DNA of 64,000 nucleotides from contig NC_079147.1 of assembly GCF_945859685.1 (NCBI RefSeq), positions 135,246,645 through 135,310,644 on the forward strand, written 5' to 3'. The notes under the pieces were generated by a model. That model was not told the origin of the DNA, searched no databases, and saw only the letters and a program-made list of their open reading frames with translations. Position 1 is the first letter of the stretch; each line of letters begins with the position of its first letter. Source of the DNA: Eupeodes corollae. Lineage: Eukaryota > Arthropoda > Insecta > Diptera > Syrphidae. Shown in pieces: positions 1 through 11,099 of the stretch. The position numbers and the translations under genes were made by a program.

Positions 1-118
1 GTTCCTCAAGGATCGGTGTTGGGCCCGAAGCTTACGGTTGCCTTCAACAACACAGTAAGATACATCTACGGTCTTTACGGTCTTTAAAGATATGACCATA
101 TCTCCGAGTTTGCTTCTT

Positions 119-512
119 CTCCAAAAGGTAAAAAAACTTCGTAAAGGTACCAGCCAAGAACAAAAGCCTGTAAAGGCGGGGAGCATTGCAATGTAACCGC
201 AGTCTTTCCTGAGAATATGGAAAGACCACTTCTCGATTATAAGTAAGGGAGATGCAATCACTCAACCTAGGCAACGAAGAACAACAATTCCGCCTACCCG
301 ACCTCGACGAAGTAAAGATAACTGCGTCTAAACTGAGATATGACTTGTTAGGAAGTATGCACAAACTCAACAGAGACAAACTATGCTGAAGAAAGGAATC
401 TACGGATCATCGCATATAAACACCTTTCTGTCGTATTTTGTGAACGTATGAAGCTGTTCGTCAACAACCTGGAGGTCCTTATCAATGTTGGCTTAGACCT
501 GAACGTACTCAG
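119..512 (+). pseudogene. Endonuclease/RT LINE relic (family also at 26.3 and 55.7 kb)
   Basis: This is a remnant of the junction between the endonuclease and reverse transcriptase domains of a non-LTR retrotransposon. It matches the better preserved copy at about 27920-28470 base for base over long stretches. Shared features are the 'LRIWK/HF' segment, the 'RLPDLDEVK' segment (near 294-320) and the 'ERMKLFVNN' segment (near 443-468). About 150 bp of the RT core, including the 'NKAAGADG' and 'KKGDP' blocks, is missing after position 345. No open frame survives, and the long minus-strand open frame here is only its antisense shadow. The family assignment is firm from the internal copies; the clade name is not. 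Confidence 0.7.
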
Positions 513-559
513 GACAACGCAAGCAGATCCTGAAGAAGCCATCTTTGACGATGAGTTTT

Positions 560-1050
560 ACATAATTGAAGATCCGAAGGAAAAAATGGAGGCGGCAAGT
601 GTACAAGGTGAATGTTAACATTCGCCACAACCACGACCTGGAAAACAAAACCCTACTTAATCACTTTTATCTTATCGAAATGATATCACACAATTGCGAT
701 CTGAGAGCCGCGGTTTAATGCGGTTCAATGACGATTCCTTGGCAAATGCCATATTCGCCGAGCAAACGGGACCAAGTGCTTTGTTAGTGACGAAGGTTGA
801 GCTTCAGCTCATCTTCAATACAATAAAAAACGAAAAGTCAGCACGTGGCGGTGGTATATCCAACGTTTTACTAAGACATTTACCGATGGAAGCAATTGAC
901 GTTTACACCACACTCTTCAACAATGCACTAAATAATGCATATTATCCAGTGCATTGGAAGAACGCTGTTGTCATCTCTCCCGAAAAAGGGAAAGACAACT
1001 CCAACCCGTCAAATCTTCGGTCGATAAGTCTTCTTCCGACCATCAGCAAA
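560..1050 (+). pseudogene. Jockey-like LINE reverse transcriptase, 5' part
   Basis: The plus strand from about 694 encodes an RT N-terminal region. It has a 'VTKVELQLIFNTIKN' helix, 'KSARGGGISNVLLRHLP' (usually K-x-PG-D-GI in the family) and 'NPSNLRSISLLPTISK', the conserved block that precedes the finger domain. Upstream, 'DPKEK' and 'NHDLENKTLLNHFYLIE' are readable only with frame changes. The reading frame stops abruptly at 1050, where a hAT element is inserted. It resumes in the same codon frame at 3864 with 'VFEKIINRAL'. The family is a Jockey-superfamily LINE encoding a self-mobilising RT. Stops and frameshifts make it inactive. Confidence 0.75.
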
Positions 1051-1249
1051 CAGGGCCGTCTTTACCCTTTTGGTGGCCCTGGGCACTTTTTGAAAATGGG
1101 GCCCCTTTATGATTATATAAAAATTTTATGTTATGTAATAAAGGTATACAGAACAAATCACATAGCTTTGAATTGATATAAAAACAAAAAATAAATATTT
1201 CATATAAAAATTCAAAGTAAAATAAACAAAATTTTATGAAGGGGTCTTT

Positions 1250-2741
1250 TTCTTGATTTGAGAATAGCAAAATCATTGATTACATCTTTAAAATCTATGC
1301 CTCTGAGGATGTCGCTTTCTTGACATCAGCGACAAACATGTCAATCTTTCTTGAATCATTGTAGCTCTGAGTTCGTTTTTGATTCTTTTTAATTTAGAGA
1401 AGGAACGTTGCAATTGGTCAACATCATACTGAAGAAAATTCTTAGTGTAATTTTAACATTTAAAAATTTATATTCAATTTCATCAGTTTTTAAAAAATTA
1501 TAAAGCTCTGCAATATTGTCAGTTTTTTTCATTTTCGTTTCAACTAATTTTCAAGTAGTCTTTTAAATACAGGCATTCAGCATATAGTTCGGTGTAAAAT
1601 TTAGCAAAAGATTTGCTATATCTTTAAGTCTTCTGAATTCAGATTTTTTAATCGAATAAAAAGTCAAAACGTTGGCCAATCTTCGTCCGTTTCAAATGAA
1701 CGCTTAGTGTGTCGACAATGGGAAGAAGGGTTTCAATTTTAAATCTTTCTTTCCCAGTCAAAATTACAGAGTGTCCAGAGCCGTCAAAAAAAGTATGGCG
1801 TGAGCTTCTGCACCTCATCATTTCAGAAAGGTCCTTATATTCAGAATCCGGGTTTTTTGTCTGGCTGATGAATCAAAGTTATCAAAATTGTCCCTGAGCC
1901 CAATTATAGATTCATCTATAGCACTCAGCAAATTTATTGCAACATCCAGGGTAATATTTTAGTTTTAAAATAAAGTACTTGTTTTATTAATTCTTTGTAA
2001 TACAGAGTTCCAAAGTTCTGTAAGCATGGTAAATTCAAGCTTGGACATTTTTTTGCAAAGACTAAATGCTTCCTCTCTGGCCTCTCGTGCCTGTCTTAAA
2101 TCGTTCGCTATATACATCAAAGTTTCTTCAATTTCTTGATGAACTTTATATAAGGCGCTTAGTGCATCAGCTCGCACCCACCATCTTGTTTGAGAAAGGC
2201 CGGCCGCATGCACTCCTACCAAGTTTAATGAGTACCCTGCATATGCTACAAAAGTGGCAAATTTACATTTTATTTTTATTCTTGCCTGCAGACCAGAAAA
2301 CCTTCCTGGCATATTTGCCGCGTTGTCGTAGCTTTGGCCTCTGAAATCTGTTATCAATCTATTATCAAAATGTCATGATCCTCCAAAAACTTCAGTATGG
2401 TTTCCGCTAAATAATCAGATCTCTGTTCGTTAATTGGAATAAAGTCCAAAAATCAACAGGCTCGTTTTACGTAGCGAATAATAAATGTTAGTTGATCAAC
2501 ATTAACGCTAATTGAAAAATATTTTGCCATTTTGACTTCTTTTACAATAATTTTCAAAACCGCGAAATGGAAGCCCTCTCGAAGCTAAAAACTTTACAAC
2601 AGCTACAATCCGAGATATTGCAGTTTCATGATTAAGGCCCTGCCCCTGGCTTTTTGGCTCTCGAAGTTAAAAACCTTACAACAGCTACAATCCGAGATGT
2701 TGCAGTTTCATGATTAGGGCCCTGCCCCTGGCTTTTTGATT
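1250..2741 (-). pseudogene. hAT transposase relic (ZMYM/TTF-finger type)
   Basis: Read on the minus strand, the pieces follow the order of insect hAT transposases related to zinc-finger MYM-type proteins. They are 'VVKFLASRGLPFRG' (near 2535-2600), 'VDQLTFIIRYV' (near 2470-2500), 'FRGQSYDNAANMPGRFSGLQARI' split across 2270-2350, 'SLNLVGVHAA' (near 2210-2240), 'TRWWVRADALSALY' (near 2150-2190) and 'LTELWNSVLQRINKTS' (near 1975-2020). The C-terminal dimerisation region is readable near 1270-1420 as 'LRIFFSM' and 'DFKDVINDFA'. The only long open stretch is 1965-2357. Multiple stops and frameshifts, plus an internal 82-bp duplication, make it non-functional. The N-terminal zinc finger was not found. 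Confidence 0.8.
2576..2737. repeat. 82-bp direct tandem duplication inside the hAT transposase
   Basis: Two adjacent copies, 2576-2657 and 2658-2737, both begin CTCTCGAAG and run through GGCCCTGCCCCTGGC. I counted about four substitutions between them. The unit overlaps the coding segment for the 'KFLASRGLPFRG' region, so it breaks the transposase. It arose after hAT insertion or in its source copy. Confidence 0.9.
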
Positions 2742-3863
2742 CACCTCCTGAATTTTTAGAAAATGTGGCAGACGAAATTTCTTCAAATTGGGAAGATGAC
2801 GACTTATTGTCATGCAGCTCTGCTTTTTTAAATAAAAATAAATGTATAAATATTTCTAAAGAAACTGACTAATGAAATAAAAATGTGTGTTTGAACATTT
2901 TTAATTTCTTTTTACGAATGAAGCTAAGTTTGGACACTAGGCATCAAAAGGCATTGAATTTATGTGTAAAACTGGATTTTGAAAATAAACAATGAATAAG
3001 TAAAAATTAAGAAATCGTAACTATACGTTGCTTTGTTTTATTAAGAGCAGCTCTGTTCTGAATTTCCATACAAACTAACATCATAAATTGGTGTATCATT
3101 AGAAATTCCTAAATCATAATAGAATAGCTAATTCCGAATTAAATAATAACCCCTATTGCGAGCTTCACTTTTTTGGATTTCCGAAAAAATACAAATTTTA
3201 TATTTTTTTTATTATTTTATAATTTGACATACTCGTATTTTCTAAACGGGAATCTATAAAAGTGAAACTCACAATAAGTCTGAACACATGCAAATAAAAT
3301 GATGTTTGTTAATCATAAACAAAAATGTTCCTTGTACTTTATTGCTGGAAAATTAAATGGAAAGTCTATTTGTCTAGAATATGCGATTACTATGGGAAAT
3401 TGTAATAGATTCTATGGTCATCGGTAATGCCGAATTTTATTCATGAAATCATAATGTGAAACTATGACTATGTAAGCCCCCTTTTCAGTAAGGTGTAGAT
3501 AAGTGTAGGGATTAAAGTATTACTTGCAGACGTTTCTCCTGCAATTGAAGTGAAACACGATGTCAGTTTTGATAATTTATCAATTAATTCTTTCTGTTGT
3601 TTAGATTTCTTCCTTTTTCGGATCCTAACACATATAATTTCGCAGGGAATGTAATTTAAATTGTTCAGAAAAGGTTGTTGTTCAGCAAGGAAAGTACAAA
3701 TTCTGATCATTCATTATGCATGTAAAATTGTAACGAAATATTTTTTTCTTGAAAATAGACCAAGAGAGTGTGATGTTAAGTGATGTTTCAGCAATGTGGG
3801 GGCCCCTGGTGATTGCGGGGCCCTGGGCCTGGGCCCAGTGGTAAAGAGGGGCCTGTCAGCAAA

Positions 3864-4905
3864 GTATTCGAAAAAATCATTAATAGGGCTCTGACTAATT
3901 AGGCTGCGGATTACAAAATAATTCCGGATAAACAGTTCGGGTTCAAGGCGGGTCATGACACAAAAGTGGCAATGTAACTTCTCCCACAACATTCTTAATT
4001 AAAAATGGTCTTCAACAGGGAGCGGTGAATTCGCTGATACTCTTCAGCATTTACACCAGCGATCTGATAGGTAGTATTACAAAGGCAATTGCGTACTCCG
4101 ACGATCTTATTGCGTACAAAACGGCCATAAAGGTTGAGGTTGTTAGAATTCTCTTGCAGCTTGATTTCGACAAGATTCAGCGATATTGCGACTACTGGAA
4201 ACTTTAAATAAATGTCCAGAAGTCGGAGACAATTCTGTTCCGGACTCCGTTGGCTAGGGCCACGAGGGATACGTTCAAGAATTGGCACAAGATGGTCATC
4301 GTAGATCTTCACGGTATCTGGTTAGATCAGTATTTATATCTCGACAGACATATAAATTCTGCTCTGACCAGGGCCAGAGGAGCCTTCGATCTGACGAAAC
4401 GGCTGTCGGCTTGACCAGAGGGAAGGTAATTTTCTACATGGCTCCATACGGCCAATGATCGTTTATGGTTGTCATGTGTGGTTCAACGTTGCCCCTTCCC
4501 AGACGAAGAAGTTTTGGGGGTTCGAGGGCAGTGTTTACGACGCTGTACCGGTTTATATCGAACAGCCGAATCTTCTTATGTGCATTACTATAGCAACGAG
4601 GTCCTGTGCAACGGGCTCGAATCAATAGAATTGACAATTTCGTGATAAAACTCGTTCGAGGTCACATTGCAAGAGCTATGTCTTCGACCAACAATTTAAT
4701 TTTCGGGGCGTTCTATCCGAACGGCGAGTATTTTGAGAGTGCACGCTTGAGCGGCTTCATTCCAATAGAAGCATTCCTCTTTTTAGGTAGATACGGTCTG
4801 ATACAGGATAGACCGAACTGATAGGGTGAAGCAGAACCAGTTTTGGTATGGCTTCAATCGGCACTTGAACATGGTAGTCGGGATGGGTTTTTAAGCCTTG
4901 GCCGG
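3864..4905 (+). pseudogene. Jockey-like LINE reverse transcriptase, 3' part
   Basis: This continues the LINE interrupted by the hAT element. It opens with 'VFEKIINRAL', then 'PDKQFGFKAGHDT'. After an internal deletion comes the palm region: 'GLQQGAVNSLILFSIYTSDL' followed by 'AYSDDLIAYKT' (near 4096-4126), where the family's catalytic pair is A-x-DD; both aspartates are present. Then come 'QKSETILFRTPLAR', 'DLHGIWLDQYLYLDRHI' and the C-terminal 'RRCTGLYRTAESS' segment (near 4530-4580). Stops at about 4206 and 4413, together with frame changes, make it a pseudogene. The open frame 4606-4821 belongs to the decayed C-terminus rather than to a separate gene. Confidence 0.78.
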
Positions 4906-5335
4906 CTTACATACTTGTTTTATATTTTTAGGATTTAGTTTTAAGTAGAATAGGCATGGTGGCACAAAAAAAAATAAAAAAAAATTACATTGATTAAAAA
5001 AAAAATTAAAAATAAAAAGAACAAAATATGAAAAACAAAAAATGTTAGATAGTTAGATTTGCTGCTGTGGTTGTTCTAGTTTTAAGGAGTTTATTTTAAG
5101 AATAGGTAGTTTAAGTTAGTTTTATGTTTTATTTGAAGACCTAATTTTAAGCAGTTTTTAAGTAAAAATAAAAAAGGATATTGATATTAGTTTTTTTTTT
5201 TAATTTTCTAATGAATACAAAATAAATAAAATTGAATTGAAGTTAAATAGATCTGAGGGCCGAAAGGCATTAGAATTAAGTATTACTGTTTAACTTAGAG
5301 TGTCCGTATGGGACCATTAAGTTAGTTGTAACTTA
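4906..5335 (+). other. Probable LINE 3' UTR, A-rich
   Basis: Non-coding sequence following the LINE C-terminus, with several A-runs (4967-5045) and repeated 'TAGTTTTAAG' motifs. The segment 'GAGGGCCGAAAGGCATTAG' near 5254-5272 resembles LINE 3' trailer sequence. No gene is seen. The 3' boundary is approximate. Confidence 0.4.
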
Positions 5336-5408
5336 TGAATAACTAGACTAGTTTTATGAATTTTTGTCTAGCTTTAAGATAGTTTTAAGAAATAATGAAT
5401 TAAAAAAA

Positions 5409-5680
5409 AGAGATTAGACTGTCATGCAAAGGTCTTGGGTTCAATCCCTGCCTGTGCCACCCTTATAAATAAAAAATTTTTCGCGTATACTGCCTCTTGC
5501 GAGGAATTGACAAATCCTCCAAGAGTAATTCTTGTCATGAAAAGTGCTTTCTCAACTTAGCCGTTCGGATTCGGCATATAAACTGTAGGTCCCTTCCATC
5601 TCTGACAACATTATACTCGCACACAAGAATGGTTGAGAGTTGTAAGTCACTAGGCCCTAGTCCTTCATGGACTGTTGCTT
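5409..5680 (+). mobile_element. tRNA-derived SINE, copy 1 (head damaged)
   Basis: This copy carries the RNA polymerase III B-box-like motif GGTTCAATCCC at 5438-5448, within a tRNA-like head. The shared body follows ('CTGCCTCTTGCGAGGAATTG' near 5490, 'GTGCTTTCTCAACTTAGC' near 5543). The conserved tail 'CACTAGGCCCTAG' lies at 5648-5660, with 'GGACTGTTGC' just after. Relative to copies at 15697-16009 and 42719-43015, part of the A-box region is missing. It merges downstream with an 89-bp tandem repeat. It is non-coding; the small open frame across it is fortuitous. Confidence 0.8.
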
Positions 5681-5852
5681 AAACTACGCATTGATTTAGC
5701 TGGAGTCATAAGACGAAAGTACAACTTTTGCCTTCTGAAGAATTAAATTTTCAAGTTTCAAAATTGCTTAAACTACGCATTGATTTAGCTGGAGTCATAA
5801 GACGAAAGTATAACTTTTGCCTTCTAAAGAATTAAATTTTCAAGTTTCGAAA
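5675..5852. repeat. Two tandem 89-bp units
   Basis: The units 5675-5763 and 5764-5852 both start TTGCTTAAACTACGC and contain 'GATTTAGCTGGAGTCATAAG'. Only a few substitutions separate them. The first unit begins within the 3' tail of the SINE, so the duplication may postdate SINE insertion. Confidence 0.9.
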
Positions 5853-8035
5853 TCACTATTTAATTGAACCACTTTGTTTCAATAAAATTAAAGAATGGGT
5901 TTTTGACTTTTCAAAATCATTGTGAAGGTGTAACTCTTACGTTTTTAAATTAATTTTTTTGTCTGTTATATATACATTTTATAAAAAAATTCTTCCTTCC
6001 AATTTAACGGGGGGAAATGAACCTTAAGCTCACAAATTATTTGTTTCTTGTCTTAAAATAAACTATTTGTCCTAATTTTTGTGCACTTTTACCAATTACC
6101 TATATTATATGTATGTTTCACAGGAGTTAAAATTTAGAGTTTTTAAGTGATAAACAAGTTTTTCAAAAATTAAAAGTTTCAATACAAAATTTTATGAACA
6201 TTGAACCTACTAAAACGTGTGATACATTAACTAGGTACCTGTCATCATCGTTATGTGGAATCAATTTGACATTGACATAAACAAATTAATGTTTAATTTT
6301 TGTCAACTCTACAATTTGAAGCTTAATTCAAAAATTAGTGCAGGTATGAAACCCCTCCCTTAAAAAAGTATTTTTTATTTAATAAAGCGTTTTATTAAAT
6401 AAACAAAAAATGTAATATAGTTTTTGAAGATGCCTGCAAGAGGATAAAAATAGTCCAGACTAGCCTTATTTTGGAATATTAATTGTCTAATTTATATACA
6501 AAAAAAGTCAAAACCAAAAGGGTTTTCAATAGTTGTATCCCCAGAATTTAAAACAAGAACAAAAAAGTATGGTAGATTTAATCATGTACGCATTTTTTTT
6601 TTGAAATTTATTTCAATCTTTTGTCTAACTTCAAAATCCATAAAATTTGTCTCGCAGTTGAGTTAAAGTTATTTTGTGGTACGGCAAAAAAAATCTGTTT
6701 AAAAAACTCAGCGATGGACCGGAGATGGAAAGGTACAAGAATTAACTTTATACAAACGGCTGGAATAACTAAGTAAACAAAAAATAAACCAAAATCCATT
6801 GTGCAATTTTTGTATTTACAATGTTACAAGTAGCTATGTTGTGTTTATATGTCTTTTCCTTTTTTTGTTGTTTTTTTTCCTCAAGCTGCACAAAACTTTT
6901 GTAGTTGCATCATTTTTACAGCACAAACTGTCACCACTCGACCATCATCCAAAAGAATGTACCCAGTCAGACCCACCTCTATAATATAGCTGCGAGTTTC
7001 TGACACCCGAAGGAAACCAATTCGGTTTTATGAAATAGCACAGCTACTCCGACTCCGCAACCCATTCAGAGAGCAGCACATTGACGACGAACGACAGAAA
7101 ATGGAGAATACACCAGCGTTAAGGCCAAAGACCGAAGAATTCTCAACTTGAGTTGGGACTATTATGAAAAATTTAGTGTCCTCATGAGATGTAACACATT
7201 TACAGGACGGGTCATGCACCCTGGATGCTTCTAGTTATATACCGTATAACCAAAGCATACATTTATACATATATGAGGAATATAAAGAATAGCACTTTAT
7301 AGGTATCTACGAAGTAGATACTGCTGTAATTGAACGTGCGCTATATGCAGAAAGCCAAAGCAAGTTCTACTGGTTTTAGAGGAACGAGAGATTATGTGAA
7401 CGCTAAGAGTATAGTGTATTGTAAATATATGCATGTCCTTTGGCTTACATATATATTAGACTAAGACCTCCGCACCTCAAAGTTCGTTAATTCATTCCCG
7501 TTTGGAGTTTTTCGTTTTAACTTTGACAACCTCTGCCTCAACTTCAGCATGCACGCATTTAAATTTTAAATTAACTTTTAAGGTTACTTTTAAAGAACTA
7601 TGTATACATATATAAATATTATTACATAAACTCGTACATACCAAAAAATTGTATATTTAAAGTTGAATATATGTTAACCTAGCTAAAGCAGAGAGAGTAT
7701 CCCTTACATTGTTACACAAAATTTGAGGAAAATGTGTACGTTTAGCAGGAATAATACACGATCAATAAGGAACATCCGTGATGAGAATGAGAGCAAAAGT
7801 TTTCGGTTATTCACAAAAATTGTCATTTTGAGGACTATAGTTACTCTTAATATATGTACATATCTGGTAACCGAGCTTATGCTGCTTAATTTTTCATTCA
7901 ATTTCAGTTCTCTGAGTCAACCAGAGCCAGAGTAGGATTTTAAAGTATGTACCTATACCTTATTTATTAAAAAAAAAAACTGATTAACTGATTAAACCCT
8001 TTTCCAGCTAAGATTGCAAACAAAATTAAAATTTA
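5853..8035. other. AT-rich sequence without a recognisable gene
   Basis: No domain or repeat end could be supported. There is one unexplained open stretch at about 6988-7149 on the plus strand, reading '...YEIAQLLRLRNPFREQHI...' and ending at TGA. It has normal-looking amino-acid composition but no family I recognise and no convincing start. Short ATGTATATA-type microsatellite tracts occur near 7250-7450 and 7600-7680. Confidence 0.5.
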
Positions 8036-8039
8036 AGCA

Positions 8040-10445
8040 ACGAAATCGAGCTTTTAAGTGCTTTGAATGGGTGTATAGAAAATATCAAAGTCGAAAAACT
8101 AACTGAAATGATAAAATCCTCTGCCCCAAAGTTCAACAATAGTGCTTACAGAACCAAACAAATTAAGCAAAAGAGGTTTAATGATGAAAGCAGAAAAGTA
8201 AGAGATATTTCCTTTGAATTTTTACGACTGTCTCGGAAATAAAGCAAGTAAACATTTTAAAAACCTATGCTCCGCAAAGAAAAAAGCATTTGATTTTCAA
8301 AACATAGATTCTTTTAACGAAGCAAGATCACCAACAGAGTTAAAGTGAAAAGCAGTTAAAGTGGTTGTAGGGAACAGAGATTCTATTGCAGTTAGTCTTT
8401 CTGCAGAACAGCTCAAAACTCACTTCATGCAGCTGCTTAATGCAAAACAATTCTCACCAGCCGTTCTATACGCAGCGTCTCTTACATTGGATGTACCATT
8501 GGATGTACAGTTGGACTCGCCAGTATCACTGTTTGAGATAGAAGAGGTTATTTACAAATTCAAAAATAATAAAGCACCAGTTGAAGACGGAATATCGTTT
8601 GAGTTTTTTAAACACTGTACACCGGAGTTCAAAAACCTACTCGTAATAACATTCAACAGAGTCTTTGAGAAAGCTGAACTACCTGATAGCTTCCTGAAAA
8701 TAATTATATATCCGCTTCATAAAAAAGGAGACTTCGATCCAGCTTATTATAGTGGTATATCGTTTTTGAATACAACCGCCAAACTATTCTCATGCGTTCT
8801 CTATGAACTCATTGGGTGGAAAAGAATCATATTTTGCATGAGTTCCAAGCTGGATTCAGGAGAGGCTATTCGACTGTTGACCAAATATTTTTGTTGTTAA
8901 GGAAAATAGGAATACAAAACTTTATGCTTTTTTTGTCGACTTTTAAGAGGCCTTTTACTCCACGAGAAGCACTCTTCTATAAATCATATATGCTAGGGAT
9001 ATCATCAAAAATGATAAATGTATTGAAAGCTTTGTACCATAATAATACTGCTCATATCTGGGATAGAAAATGTCTTTCGAAACAACAGAAGGAGTAAATC
9101 AAGGGTGCGTTCTTAGCACACTACTGTTTATCTTATACATAAATGATATCACAGATGCTGTTAAAGGTGGAATTGAGCTCCGTCAGACGAAAATTCCAGG
9201 GTTATTATTTGCAGATGACATCGTTTTCCTCGCAGAGACAGTTAAAGGCATGCAGCTTATGATCAACAGATTAGGAAGTTATTGTAAGAGTTGGAATTTA
9301 TCTGTCAATCTGGTTAAATCTAAAATGATGATCTTAAGAAGTGGCGGAAGCAGATATTCACGGCTGGAGAAGTGGGCGTTTAATGGACAGGAAATAGAAA
9401 TCGTAAAGGAGTATAAATATCTGGGAGTGTTGACTTCATCGAATTCCAATATGAAAAAACATCTTCCAGGAGAACTAGCAGATGCAAAGCGTGCTAGATA
9501 GATAAATTCTTGATAGACAGATAAATTCTTTATTTTTTCATCACAAAGTTTACAAATTTTTATACTTAAGAATAAGAATCTATCTATCTATCAAAGCGTG
9601 CTATCTGCTCTGTTTGGGGCAGCTGCATAAATAAGAAGAGTATTTCACATATAACAAAGCAAGTGATATTTCGTGCAACTGCAGCGACCATTTTTCTATA
9701 TGGAGCACAAGCATGGGGTTACCAACCGTTTGAAACAGCGGAGAAGTTTCTACGTTACTTTATTAAAAGATTTTTTAGAATGCCCGCTTGATCCCCAAAC
9801 TATATGATTCATTTGGAGCCTGGTATTCCGCCTATGTTTTTGGATACTCTTAAGCTTCATTTCAACTACATAATACGACTGTTAGCAATGCATGAGCAGA
9901 GAACACCAAAAATAGTACTTAAGCACTTATTGTCGATTGTAGGAGGATGTGTCCAAGAGTGGAAGAAACTGTCATCCGAATGTGGAGTAAAACTGGTATT
10001 TACAGTTGAAGAGCAAGTGGAATCGCTAAAACCAAAATTTGATGAATTACTAAAAAAAAAAGGAAACCGAATGCCCCATAAATTTATGGAAGTAGCGCAG
10101 AATTCGCAGTACAGGTTGTATTATAGCTAATTGAACCACTACTTAAATGATAGAACATACTTTTTAGCTAACTATTCTACGGAATTAATAAGTACAATCT
10201 TTCGTTTAAGGGGTGAATTATTGAACCTCAATTTCATACCACACGACCACAGCTAGCAATTATATGTACCTTATGCAACCGTTATGAAAGAGAAGATGTG
10301 TTTCATTTTATGGCAGTCTGTCCCGTTTTAAAGGAATTTCGAGTACAGTATTTTGAAGTTCAGTCATTGGAATTAGAGGAAGTGCTAAAAATTTTAAATG
10401 GATCATGTGGCTCTGAAGTACTTTTTAATTTCACTAGAAAAGCAG
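8040..10445 (+). pseudogene. LINE ORF2 relic with RT and C-terminal CCHC-like motif
   Basis: Successive frames give a nearly complete LINE RT. The order is a pre-RT region (8040-8330), 'NNKAPVEDGISFEFFK' (near 8566-8613), 'PLHKKGDFDPAYYSGISFLNT' (near 8710-8775), 'HEFQAGFRRGYSTVDQIF' (8830-8885), 'GVNQGCVLSTLLFILYIND' (9091-9150), the catalytic 'LLFADDIVFL' (9202-9231) and 'VNEYKYLGV'-like 'VKEYKYLGVL' (9403-9432). The C-terminal connector and a 'CTLCNRYEREDVFHF...CP' zinc-knuckle-like motif lie near 10266-10325. At least two frameshifts near 8815-9070, a 95-bp insertion at 9497-9591 and stops near 9790 and 10130 inactivate it. The 3' end is cut by a mariner relic. The clade is not assigned. 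Confidence 0.85.
9497..9591. mobile_element. 95-bp insertion with short inverted ends and 12-bp TSD
   Basis: This short sequence interrupts the LINE coding region and is bounded by the 12-bp direct repeat CAAAGCGTGCTA (9485-9496 and 9592-9603). Removing it and one repeat restores the codon frame 'KRA|ICSVW'. The ends are inverted: the left begins GATAGATAAATTCTT, and the right contains GATAGATAGATTCTT when read inward. An AATAAA-like and T-rich interior codes for nothing. A 12-bp duplication fits target-primed (LINE-type) insertion better than DNA transposition, so the inverted ends may be GATA-type simple-repeat tails. Confidence 0.8.
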
Positions 10446-10454
10446 AAAGAAAAA

Positions 10455-10960
10455 TATGTATATCTATGCTCTCGTAATCGAGTCACAAAGTGAAAATCGA
10501 TAACAGAAGAAATAATGTAGCATTTTTTCCAAATTTCACTCCATGGTGAAAATACCGTCAATAACATCGAGTTTAGCTTCGGTTGTATGGCACGTAGCGC
10601 CGTCCTTTTCAAACAAAATGTTGCCAATATCCTCCTCCTCCTTTTGTGAAAAAAATTCGTTCAACATGGACCGATAACGACCGCCATTGACTGTAACGGC
10701 TACTGCTTACTCATTTTCTAAGAAAAATGGCCCAATTATGCCTCTGGACCAAAATTCACACCAATAGTTTTGGGTGTATCGGCTCTTCAATGTATGCGTG
10801 CGGGTTTTCTGTGTTCCAAACGCGACACTTTTGCTTGTTTGCATACCGGTCAAGATCAAAATGAGCTTCATCTGAAAAGATGTTTTTTTTTGGCAAAATA
10901 GGCATCTTCTCTTAGCGTTTTTTAAAGCGTTGTTCAAGCGTATGCACAACCATATTCTTT
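10455..10960 (-). pseudogene. Mariner-type (DD41D-like group) transposase relic
   Basis: Minus-strand pieces in several frames give 'SDEAHFDLDRYANKQKCRVW' (near 10795-10870), 'RGIIGPFFLENE' (near 10705-10745), 'AVTVNGGRYRSMLNEFF' (near 10655-10700) and 'EKDGATCHTTEAKLDV' (near 10555-10610). They match in order the transposases at 17.4 kb and 23.4 kb. Both the first (DEAHF) and second (DGATCH) catalytic aspartates are visible; the third region is missing. It sits against the broken 3' end of the LINE at 8040-10445. Inactive. Confidence 0.8.
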
Positions 10961-11099
10961 CATCGGAAGGATAGAACTAATTATTTGGCAAATCAGACAT
11001 GACCTAAGTGTTACCATTCTCGAAACAAGCAGTGTAGTTGAAAAAGAACGTTAGACGACGGATCCTATGCATGAAAGTGTTAAAACTTACTTTCAAAGA

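Larger units (their letters stand above)
1051..3855 (-). mobile_element. hAT DNA transposon inserted in the LINE, 8-bp TSD
   Basis: The element is flanked by a perfect 8-bp target duplication, TCAGCAAA, at 1043-1050 and 3856-3863. It has imperfect terminal inverted repeats: the left end begins CAGGGCCGTCTTTACC, and the right end read inward is CAGGCCCCTCTTTACC (14 of 16 match). An 8-bp duplication with CAGG-type ends is typical of the hAT superfamily. Removing the element and one duplication restores the host LINE frame exactly across the junction. The interior carries a decayed minus-strand transposase. GC-rich ends of the 'GGGCCCTGGGC' type contrast with the AT-rich interior. The internal part between about 2760 and 3780 holds no frame I recognise. 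Confidence 0.88.

Noticed and set aside
44..379. Minus-strand 111-codon open frame
   Set aside because: Antisense of the LINE relic at 119-512; a similar antisense frame occurs at 28115-28312.
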